Source of the DNA: OCS116 cluster bacterium
GTDB taxonomy: Bacteria; Pseudomonadota; Alphaproteobacteria; Rhizobiales; OSC116
Assembly: GCA_002402005.2 (NCBI GenBank)
Contig: NVUS02000141.1
Location: 1-5,214 of the forward strand
Reading direction: 5' to 3'
Length of the DNA stretch: 5,214 nt
Shown: positions 1 through 5,214 of the stretch, piece after piece
Numbering within the stretch: the first letter of the stretch is position 1
Layout of the letters: each line of letters opens with the position of its first letter
Notes under the pieces: model-generated
Databases searched by the model: none
The model's input: the letters and a program-made list of their open reading frames with translations, nothing else
What the model was told of the DNA's origin: nothing
Position numbers and translations under genes: made by a program

Positions 1-128
1 GTGCTGACCCAGACGCATTTTTTAGAGGTTTCTCTAACATTGGTCTGCTTTATGCCGCGGCTTATGGCGCGTTTACCGAGATAAATTTAAAACGCCAAAA
101 AAAGCAGAATGGCGATGATAAAAAATAG
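1..128 (+). CDS. C-terminal fragment of an unidentified, possibly membrane-bound protein
   Basis: The reading frame starting at base 3 is open from the window edge to a TAG at 126-128 and gives about 41 residues. The fragment begins A-D-P-D-A-F-F-R-G-F, continues through a hydrophobic stretch (roughly N-I-G-L-L-Y-A-A-A-Y-G-A-F) that could be a last transmembrane helix, and ends in a strongly basic and polar tail rich in Lys, Gln and Asp. A positively charged tail after a helix would fit a cytoplasmic C-terminus of an inner-membrane protein. I do not recognise the family. The frame is favoured over frame 1, which is open only to base 84, because its residue make-up is more protein-like. The gene converges on the HlyD-type gene with 7 bases between stop codons, so it is probably a separate transcription unit. 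I see no convincing terminator hairpin between them. Confidence 0.55.
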   Translation, partial: ADPDAFFRGFSNIGLLYAAAYGAFTEINLKRQKKQNGDDKK

Positions 129-135
129 CTTTGCT

Positions 136-1437
136 TTATTGTTTCAGCGCATTTTCACGAATTTTGTGAATCGGTTTGAGCAAATATTGTAAAATTGTTT
201 TCTCGCCAGTGAGGATGTCAACATCGGCCAACATGCCGGGCACAACTGGTTTACCATGACCAAAATCCATCGTCTTGGCTTTTAAGCGCACCCGAAAAAA
301 TGTTTCGCCAGCGCGATTGGTTAGCGCATCGGCCGAAATGTCGATAATTTCACCCTCTAGACCGCCATATGTTGAATAATCATAGGCCGAGATTTTAATC
401 ACCGCCGGCAAGCCAACCCGAATTTCTGCCCGATCTTTGGGTGATAATTTGGCTTCGATGGCGATCGAGTCATCGGCGGGCACAATCTCCAACAAATCCT
501 GTCCACCGCTCACCACGCCACCAATGGTGGTGACGAATAGCTTATTCACCACCCCGTCAATCGGTGCTAAGACCGAGTTACGGTTGGTGCGATCTTGCGT
601 GGCGGTCAGTGCTGCCTCTAATTTGGTAATTTCCAATTGCAGCATAGAATATTCATTTTTAGCATCGACCCGAAACCGCAGGCCAATCTCATTTTTTAGC
701 CGCTCCGCTTCGGATAGGGTAGATTTTAGCCATGGGATTTTGTGTTTTAACTCGTCCATACGTGTGGTTAGGCGTTGGGCTGTGGTTTGGATTTCAATCA
801 ATTCACGCTCAGAAGTTGCGCCTTTTTTAAACAATTTGGCGAAAATCTCCACCTGCCGATCGACCAACCGCTTTTCGGCATTCAAATTTAGCAAACGGTT
901 TTTGGCTTCTTCTAAATCCAACATGGCTTGAGTTTTACGATCGTTAAAAATTGCCAATTGTTCGATAAGATTTTGCCGGCGGCTGTCAAACAATTGCATT
1001 TCATTTTGGGCGAATTCTGGCGCAGCTTCTAACATATCTATACGCAAATTCAAATTGTCTTGGTCATTGGCCTCGGCCCAAAAGCGCAATAAGCTAATCT
1101 GCTTGGCCTGTAAATCAATCTTAATCTTGCTATGTTCAGCCTCTGAAAACCGATTTTGAATGACGAATAAAGCTTGCCCGGCTGTGACCATTGCGCCTTC
1201 TTTGACCAATATATGGCTGATGATGCCGCCTTCGAAATGTTGCACAATTTGATGGTCTTGCGCCGACACAACTTTGCCCGCCCCGCGGGTGACGGTGTTG
1301 ACTTTACTGACCGACGCCCAGAGGATAAACCCCACCACACCGATGAATAATAATATCAGCATATTGGCCTGTGATTTGCGGGCAATGCCCTTCACTTTTG
1401 CGGTATGTTCAAATTGGTTTAAATCTATATTTGCCAT
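136..1437 (-). CDS. HlyD-family membrane fusion (adaptor) protein of a type I secretion system
   Basis: This 433-residue protein has the usual length and layout of T1SS adaptors, which join the inner-membrane ABC transporter to a TolC-type outer-membrane channel. A short cytoplasmic N-terminus is followed by one transmembrane helix (about residues 26-42). The first half of a lipoyl-like domain comes next (about 62-95, with H-F-E-G-G-I-I and V-K-E-G-A-M-V-T-A-G-Q). A long charged helical hairpin spans about 97-283, then the second lipoyl half (288-320, A-P-I-D-G-V-V) and a beta-barrel/C-terminal domain. Residues 398-420 fit the PROSITE HlyD-family signature (V-V-P-G-M-L-A-D-V-D-I-L-T-G-E-K-T-I-L-Q-Y, then L-L). 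The start ATG has only a weak purine-rich upstream sequence (GCGAAAGA). No upstream in-frame ATG exists before a stop, so this start is well supported. It is divergent from the ABC transporter gene rather than co-transcribed with it, which is less usual for this pair. Confidence 0.96.
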   Translation of the reverse strand: MANIDLNQFEHTAKVKGIARKSQANMLILLFIGVVGFILWASVSKVNTVTRGAGKVVSAQDHQIVQHFEGGIISHILVKEGAMVTAGQALFVIQNRFSEAEHSKIKIDLQAKQISLLRFWAEANDQDNLNLRIDMLEAAPEFAQNEMQLFDSRRQNLIEQLAIFNDRKTQAMLDLEEAKNRLLNLNAEKRLVDRQVEIFAKLFKKGATSERELIEIQTTAQRLTTRMDELKHKIPWLKSTLSEAERLKNEIGLRFRVDAKNEYSMLQLEITKLEAALTATQDRTNRNSVLAPIDGVVNKLFVTTIGGVVSGGQDLLEIVPADDSIAIEAKLSPKDRAEIRVGLPAVIKISAYDYSTYGGLEGEIIDISADALTNRAGETFFRVRLKAKTMDFGHGKPVVPGMLADVDILTGEKTILQYLLKPIHKIRENALKQ

Positions 1438-1472
1438 ATCATCTTTCGCTTCATTCTTTGGTCTAAACCCTC

Positions 1473-1478
1473 ATTATA
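1473..1478 (-). promoter_or_regulatory. Candidate -10 element for the HlyD-type gene
   Basis: ATTATA on the plus strand reads TATAAT on the minus strand, about 36 bases before the HlyD-type start codon. It lies between the two leftward-reading TTTAGACC boxes. I find no recognisable -35 element at the usual distance. The close fit of the boxes around it could mean repression or an unusual activated promoter, or the match may be chance. Confidence 0.25.
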
Positions 1479-1629
1479 AAGGTCTAAATCATCTGATAAA
1501 TGGGGACTAATCAGCCAAATTAGACCTTGTATTTAGACCACATTTATAAACTGTTAACAATAATTACTTATATATATTTGTGCTTAACAACAAGTAAATT
1601 AGACTTCATTATTTTTATTAAGCTATTGA

Positions 1630-1635
1630 TATAAT
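1630..1635 (+). promoter_or_regulatory. Candidate -10 element for the ABC transporter operon
   Basis: TATAAT, the sigma-70-type -10 consensus, lies about 55 bases before the ABC transporter start codon. No good TTGACA-like -35 element lies 16-18 bases upstream. The weak box ATTAGACT (1598-1605) is centred roughly 40 bases before the likely transcription start, where a class II activator often binds. In such AT-rich DNA a chance match is quite possible. Confidence 0.3.
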
Positions 1636-1689
1636 TATATTTATAGCCATAATTTCTGACGCTTTAATTGTAAATATGGGTGAATAGGC

Positions 1690-3870
1690 ATGGCGTCTAT
1701 GCAAAATAGAGATAACCAAACAGGCTATATACAATGCCAAAATATAAGCGTTGAGTTTGCCTTTCGGTTTTTGGCCAAACAGTGGAATGACATTGCTTAT
1801 AACCTGATTGATTTTCGTGATAAACAGTTTCAGAATTTTGACTTAACTTCCGAAAATTTGGAGGTTTTGGCCGGTGAATTGCAACTGTCATTTGGCATTA
1901 AAAAACGCAAAACCACGGCATTAAAATCTAGTGATTTTCCGTGTTTGGTGATTTTAGATGACAATAAATGCGTCATCGCCACTCAAAAATTAGACAAAAC
2001 TCATTTGCAGATTACCGATGGTGAAACCATTGAAAAAGTCGAGATTAGCAGTTTTAAAAACCGTTGCGAAGGCCACATCATCGCGATAAAACCCAGTGAT
2101 GAAATGCCCAGCTTACCGGCAGATTCTGGATCGCAAAATTTTAATGTTTTCGCCGCAGTTCTGAGCAATATATTTAACCATCATAAAAAATTACTCAGCC
2201 AAATGTTACTAGCTGGCATGGTCAGCAATTTAATGTTAGTGGCTTTGCCTTTATTCATCATGTCGGTCTATGACCGCATCATCCCGCATTTGGCGTTTGA
2301 AACTTTATGGGTTTTGGCCATTGGTGTATTGATTGCGCTGACCATTGACCTATTTATGAAATTATTACGCCAAAACCTGACCGAAGCCATCGGTTTGGCG
2401 ACCAGTGTGAAATTACAAGGCAAATTATTCAAACATTTGTCACGCCTGAAATTCAAAGACATGCCGGAGAATGCCGGTGGGTTGGCGCATTCGACCGCCG
2501 AATTTGACAATATAAGCCAGCTGGTGCCGCAAATTCTGGTCAGTCTATTTGTGGATCTGCCATTCTTCCTTATCATTCTGATTCTGTTATATAATCTTGG
2601 CAACGCCGTCATCATCGCGCCCATTTTGGGTGTTATGCTGATATTCTGCATCCATATATTGGCCTATATTTTAAGCCGCAAAAAGGCCGCCAAGGCGTCG
2701 GCATTTGCCCAAAGCAAAGCCAATCACCTGATTGAAACCATCTCGCTATTTGAGACCATTAAAGCCAGCGCGATTGAAGACAAACGCTTGAGTATTTGGG
2801 AGAAATTGACCGACAATGCCGCATTTGCTGGCCATGAGGAGCGCAAGTTTAGCTTTTTCTCGACCCATAGCGCGGTCATCATCAGCCAGATGGTGATTGT
2901 TTTCACCCTGATCATCGGGGTTTATCAATTGCAGAGCAATCTCATTTCTATTGGTGGTTTGGCGGCTTGTTCCTTACTAGTTGGCCGCGCCATTGCGCCA
3001 ATGTCCGGCCTGTTTGGGCTGATTGTCAAAGCCTATCATTACCGCCAGACATCGGTGGTGATTGAGCAGATATTCAACGCGCCCCTTGAATTGGCTGGTG
3101 ATTTAAGCCAGATGAATCAAGCCCATATTGAAGGCGACATTTGCTTTAGCAATGTGAATTTTGCGTATAATGAAGATGACGGCAATACGCTCAGTAACTT
3201 AAATATCAGCATTAAACATGGCGAAAAGGTTGGCATTGTGGGCAAAGTCGGTTGCGGCAAAAGCACATTGATGCGCTTGGCGGTGCGTTATTATGAAGCC
3301 AACCAAGGCCGGGTGATGGTTGATGAGCATGACATAAGACAATATGCACCGGCTGAGTTGCGCAAAAACATCGTTTATATGAGCCAAAATTTCGATCTAT
3401 TTAACGACAGCCTCTACCAGAATATTTGCATTGGCATTGATCATTTAGACGACGATCTCTTCGCCCGCATCGTCAAAGCCACTGGCATACACGAGTTTGC
3501 AGCAAGCCACAAACAAGGCTATAGCCTGAATGTTGGGCCGAGGGGAGAGCGGTTATCGGGCGGGCAACGACAATCTGTCGCCTTGGCCAAATGCTTACTT
3601 AGACAGCCCAAAATATACCTGCTTGATGAACCAACTTCGGCGTTGGACAACCAGTTGGAGAAAAAAATTGTCAGTCATTTACCCGATTTTATTGGCGACA
3701 ATACCTTAATTGTTGCCACCCACCGTGCGCCGATATTGAGCCTAGTTGACCGCATCATCTGGTTAGATGGCGGCCACGTGATAATGGATGGCCCCAAAGA
3801 CATGGTGCTCAAAGCCATTAAATCCGGGCAATTTCCAGCATCTTCTGCTTCCAACCAGTTAAGCGCGTAG
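1690..3870 (+). CDS. Type I secretion ABC transporter (permease-ATPase fusion, LapB/LssB-like) with a degenerate C39-like domain
   Basis: This 726-residue protein has the three-part plan of T1SS transporters that export RTX proteins and large adhesins. Residues about 15-135 look like a C39 peptidase-like domain (F-A-F-R-F-L-A-K near the start and F-P-C-L-V-I-L-D-D later). The Gln...Asp-Cys catalytic motif of true C39 peptidases is absent, so it should bind substrate rather than cleave a leader. Residues about 168-450 are the six-helix exporter domain, with clear hydrophobic spans near 175-193, 205-222, 281-300, 305-327 and 395-412. The ATPase domain is complete: Walker A G-K-V-G-C-G-K-S-T (518-526), Q-loop Gln566, signature L-S-G-G-Q (622-626), Walker B I-Y-L-L-D-E-P (642-648), D-loop S-A-L-D (650-653) and H-loop His678. 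A modest GGGTGA at 1678-1683 precedes the ATG; residue 4 is another Met and an alternative start. It leads the rightward operon, with 12 bases before the next gene. Confidence 0.96.
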   Translation: MASMQNRDNQTGYIQCQNISVEFAFRFLAKQWNDIAYNLIDFRDKQFQNFDLTSENLEVLAGELQLSFGIKKRKTTALKSSDFPCLVILDDNKCVIATQKLDKTHLQITDGETIEKVEISSFKNRCEGHIIAIKPSDEMPSLPADSGSQNFNVFAAVLSNIFNHHKKLLSQMLLAGMVSNLMLVALPLFIMSVYDRIIPHLAFETLWVLAIGVLIALTIDLFMKLLRQNLTEAIGLATSVKLQGKLFKHLSRLKFKDMPENAGGLAHSTAEFDNISQLVPQILVSLFVDLPFFLIILILLYNLGNAVIIAPILGVMLIFCIHILAYILSRKKAAKASAFAQSKANHLIETISLFETIKASAIEDKRLSIWEKLTDNAAFAGHEERKFSFFSTHSAVIISQMVIVFTLIIGVYQLQSNLISIGGLAACSLLVGRAIAPMSGLFGLIVKAYHYRQTSVVIEQIFNAPLELAGDLSQMNQAHIEGDICFSNVNFAYNEDDGNTLSNLNISIKHGEKVGIVGKVGCGKSTLMRLAVRYYEANQGRVMVDEHDIRQYAPAELRKNIVYMSQNFDLFNDSLYQNICIGIDHLDDDLFARIVKATGIHEFAASHKQGYSLNVGPRGERLSGGQRQSVALAKCLLRQPKIYLLDEPTSALDNQLEKKIVSHLPDFIGDNTLIVATHRAPILSLVDRIIWLDGGHVIMDGPKDMVLKAIKSGQFPASSASNQLSA

Positions 3871-3878
3871 GGGGAGGA
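3871..3878 (+). promoter_or_regulatory. Strong ribosome binding site of the MotB/OmpA-like gene
   Basis: GGGGAGGA follows directly after the TAG stop of the transporter gene and ends 4 bases before the ATG at 3883. It is much the strongest Shine-Dalgarno match in the window. Together with the 12-base gap between genes it fixes the start codon and suggests coupled translation and fairly high output of the second protein. Confidence 0.8.
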
Positions 3879-3882
3879 AAAT

Positions 3883-4872
3883 ATGGCACGCAGACAGGAA
3901 GAAGCTGAAAATCATTGGCCGGGTTTTGTTGACGCTTTGTCGACCATCGTGATGGTGGTGACATTTTTGTTGATTATTTTGGGCGTGGTGATTTTTATCA
4001 TCGCTCAGCAGATTAAGGCGTCGGTTGGCGATAGTGAGCAAAAGACCGAAACCACACAAAAATATTTTAAGCCGACCAGTGCCGAAAGCACTGAACCCAG
4101 CCAACAGACTGAAGCCGTAAAAGCCCTTGCCGAGGCCGCCAAAGCCAGTGCCGAAGAGGCCAAAGCCAAAGCAGAGCAAGCCAAGGCTGAATCTGAACAA
4201 GCCAAGGCGGAATCCGAGGAGGCCAAAGCCGAGTCTGAACAGGCCAAGGCTGAGTCCGAACAAGCCAAGGCTGAAGCTGAGCAGGCAAAATCTGAGGCCG
4301 CGCAAGCAGAGGCCGAAGCTCAAGCAGAAAGTGCCAAAGCCGCACAGGCCGAAACCCAATTGCAAGCGCAGAAAATAGAAGCCCAAAAACTGGAAAGCAA
4401 AGCCAAAATTACCTTGGCCGAGGAGTTGCGCCAAGACCGCGAGACTGAGCAAGAAATTAACGGCCAAAAAGTCATCAGCCAAAAAGTTGATGAAAGCAAA
4501 CAAATTACCATTGCCAGTGAGGAAGTGGCGCATAATTTCAAAGCCAATATTGTGCAAAATGCCGATGCCATTCTGACACTAATTTTTGATGAAAAATCAG
4601 TCACCATTGATGAAAGTTCACAAACCGAAATTGAAACATTTTTGGTTGAGGAAAACATTGTGAAACAGCAAGGCCGGGTTGAAATCCGTGCCTATGTCGA
4701 CCTAAACCAAACCTCGATGGGCGAAGCGCGGCGCAAGGCATTTTACCGCGCCATGGCAGCGCGCAATATATTGCTCGGAGCTGAGATTGAAGCCAAACAA
4801 ATCTCAATAAAAGTGGTTGAGATTGATGATAAAAAATTAAACGGAATATTGAAAATTTATATAAAGCCATAA
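3883..4872 (+). CDS. MotB/OmpA-like stator-type protein with a TolA-like Ala-Glu-Lys helical region
   Basis: The 329-residue protein has a short cytoplasmic N-terminus, then H-W-P-G-F-V-D-A-L-S-T (11-21) leading into one transmembrane helix (about 18-41). The W...D...T layout with Asp17 at the helix start resembles MotB and ExbD, where the equivalent Asp carries the driving ion. Residues about 77-190 are a long Ala/Glu/Lys/Gln-rich helix with seven AKAESEQ-type heptads (91-139), like domain II of TolA, able to cross much of the periplasm. The C-terminal part (about 220-329) has the pattern of an OmpA-like peptidoglycan-binding domain: V-E-I-R-A-Y-V-D (266-273) for the usual I-x-G-H-T-D, and R-A-M-A-A-R-N (289-295) for the usual R-A-x-A-V. 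Asp273 and Arg289 sit about where OmpA proteins bind diaminopimelate, but the G-H-T is lost. It probably pairs with the next gene's product as an inner-membrane channel tied to the cell wall. A plain structural tether without ion transport is the alternative. Confidence 0.85.
   Translation: MARRQEEAENHWPGFVDALSTIVMVVTFLLIILGVVIFIIAQQIKASVGDSEQKTETTQKYFKPTSAESTEPSQQTEAVKALAEAAKASAEEAKAKAEQAKAESEQAKAESEEAKAESEQAKAESEQAKAEAEQAKSEAAQAEAEAQAESAKAAQAETQLQAQKIEAQKLESKAKITLAEELRQDRETEQEINGQKVISQKVDESKQITIASEEVAHNFKANIVQNADAILTLIFDEKSVTIDESSQTEIETFLVEENIVKQQGRVEIRAYVDLNQTSMGEARRKAFYRAMAARNILLGAEIEAKQISIKVVEIDDKKLNGILKIYIKP
4153..4299 (+). repeat. Seven tandem 21-bp coding repeats (AKAESEQ heptads)
   Basis: Seven in-frame 21-base units encode the heptad E-[QE]-A-K-[AS]-[KE]-[AS], with degenerate units on either side (about 4111-4152 and 4300-4320). 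Copies differ mostly at synonymous third positions, for example GAG/GAA, GCC/GCT/GCG and TCT/TCC. This implies old duplication held by selection on the protein rather than a recent expansion. The region produces long artefactual open frames on the other strand. Confidence 0.9.
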
Positions 4873-4886
4873 ACGGCATTGAAATT

Positions 4887-4890
4887 GGAG
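4887..4890 (+). promoter_or_regulatory. Ribosome binding site of the MotA/ExbB-like gene
   Basis: GGAG lies 7 bases before the ATG at 4898, in the 25-base gap after the MotB/OmpA-like gene. The spacing is ideal and supports this ATG over the later in-frame Met at residue 5. Confidence 0.65.
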
Positions 4891-4897
4891 ACTAGAT

Positions 4898-5214
4898 ATG
4901 AAAAAAGAAATGCGTTTGCAGATATACCGCATGTTGGGGATATTATCATTCCTGATTTTGATGGCCATTTGGCAATTTAATTTTATGATTGTTGCCATTG
5001 AATCCAACATATTTTTAAACATGAGCATCATTGGTGGTTTTGTTTTTGGCGTTGTGCTGCTTTATAAAAACATCCGTAAAATGCCCAATGAGATTGTCGC
5101 ATTGGAAAGTTTACAGGAATTTCACAGTGATATTTTGGCGGCAGAATCCGGCATCGCGCTCGACCCTTATTGGAAATATAACCGCTGCAATACCCCGCCC
5201 ATCATCTTTAAAGA
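4898..5214 (+). CDS. N-terminal part of a probable MotA/TolQ/ExbB-like channel protein (cut by window end)
   Basis: The frame is open from the ATG to the window edge, giving 105 residues with no stop. Two hydrophobic spans are visible: about 12-34 (M-L-G-I-L-S-F-L-I-L-M-A-I-W) and 41-56 (M-S-I-I-G-G-F-V-F-G-V-V-L-L-Y). A charged segment follows (K-N-I-R-K-M-P-N-E-I), then a cytoplasmic-looking stretch ending C-N-T-P-P-I-I-F-K. From memory, this order (helix, short loop, glycine-containing helix, then a basic stretch with a P-[EN]-[IV] motif, then P-P-[VI]) matches the N-terminus of alphaproteobacterial proteins annotated as MotA/TolQ/ExbB channel family that sit beside MotB/OmpA-like partners. 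The diagnostic later helices, including those that line the channel, lie beyond the window. The tight spacing to the preceding gene and its MotB-like character support the call. Otherwise it can only be described as a membrane protein of unknown family. Confidence 0.65.
   Translation, partial: MKKEMRLQIYRMLGILSFLILMAIWQFNFMIVAIESNIFLNMSIIGGFVFGVVLLYKNIRKMPNEIVALESLQEFHSDILAAESGIALDPYWKYNRCNTPPIIFK

Larger units (their letters stand above)
1438..1689. promoter_or_regulatory. Divergent AT-rich promoter region with repeated TTTAGACC boxes
   Basis: This 252-base gap separates the start codons of the leftward HlyD-type gene and the rightward ABC transporter operon, so it must hold both promoters. 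It is far more AT-rich than the flanking genes. I see no plausible gene in it. TTTAGACC or a near match occurs at 1460-1467 and 1481-1488 (both reading leftward), and at 1519-1526 (ATTAGACC), 1532-1539 (exact) and 1598-1605 (ATTAGACT, weaker), these three reading rightward. The two leftward copies start 21 bp apart, about two helical turns. Bases 1481-1489 and 1531-1539 form a perfect 9-bp inverted repeat. The pattern suggests a shared regulator that co-ordinates both transcription units. The regulator's identity is unknown. Confidence 0.6.

Noticed and set aside
98..140. Possible terminator between the convergent genes (AAAGCA at 101-106 pairing with TGCTTT at 132-137, with A/T runs)
   Set aside because: The stem is only about 6 bp, AT-rich, with a loop of about 25 bases. 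It is too weak to call.
437..931. 164-residue plus-strand open frame inside the HlyD-type gene
   Set aside because: The minus-strand protein matches the HlyD family throughout this stretch, including the lipoyl and hairpin regions. The plus-strand product is Ser-rich and resembles no family.
1553..1667. Several TTAA motifs that could suggest CtrA sites of alphaproteobacteria
   Set aside because: None are paired at the TTAA-N7-TTAA spacing, and TTAA is expected by chance in such AT-rich DNA.
2268..2651. Minus-strand open frame inside the transporter gene
   Set aside because: It lies opposite the transmembrane domain of a clear ABC exporter and has no ribosome binding site or family likeness.
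4153..4299. The 21-bp tandem repeats as a CRISPR or mobile-element feature
   Set aside because: There are no spacers. The units are contiguous, in frame and encode a regular heptad inside a good gene.
3859..4557. Long minus-strand open frame rich in Leu, Phe and Gly opposite the MotB/OmpA-like gene
   Set aside because: It is the reverse reading of the Ala/Glu/Lys heptad repeats. The plus-strand gene has a strong ribosome binding site, recognisable domains and operon context, and the reverse protein has only low-complexity sequence.
4837..5031. Minus-strand open frame across the start of the MotA/ExbB-like gene
   Set aside because: The plus strand has a well-spaced GGAG, a better protein pattern and operon context.

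Overview
The window looks like part of a bacterial chromosome from a Gram-negative organism, most likely an alphaproteobacterium with a moderately AT-rich genome. The grounds are an envelope-spanning type I secretion (T1SS) gene set and a two-gene stator-like pair (MotA/TolQ/ExbB type plus MotB/OmpA type). The N-terminal sequence of that pair (W-P-G-F-V-D-A-L-S-T) resembles proteins I know mainly from alphaproteobacteria. The taxonomic call is inference; no rRNA or other marker is present.

Layout. Bases 1-128 hold the 3' end of a plus-strand gene of unknown function with a hydrophobic C-terminal segment. It converges, with 7 bases between stops, on a minus-strand gene (136-1437) for an HlyD-type membrane fusion protein. 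A 252-base AT-rich divergent intergenic region (1438-1689) carries four good copies and one weak copy of an 8-bp box, TTTAGACC. Two point toward the leftward gene and three toward the rightward operon. Rightward, three genes lie close together in one probable operon: a T1SS ABC transporter of the LapB/LssB kind (1690-3870), a MotB/OmpA-like protein with a TolA-like Ala/Glu/Lys heptad region (3883-4872), and the start of a MotA/TolQ/ExbB-like membrane protein cut by the window edge (4898 onward).

How they may work together. The ABC transporter and the HlyD protein would form the inner-membrane part of a type I exporter, probably for a large RTX-like protein or adhesin because the N-terminal C39-like domain has no catalytic Cys motif. 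The outer-membrane TolC-type partner and the substrate are not in the window. The most interesting point is the tight linkage of this exporter to what looks like an ion-driven stator module: a small membrane channel protein and a partner with one transmembrane helix, a candidate ion-binding Asp, a long periplasmic helix and a degenerate OmpA-like peptidoglycan-binding end. This suggests a T1SS that is anchored to the cell wall or energised by the ion gradient. That function is inferred from sequence pattern and gene order only.
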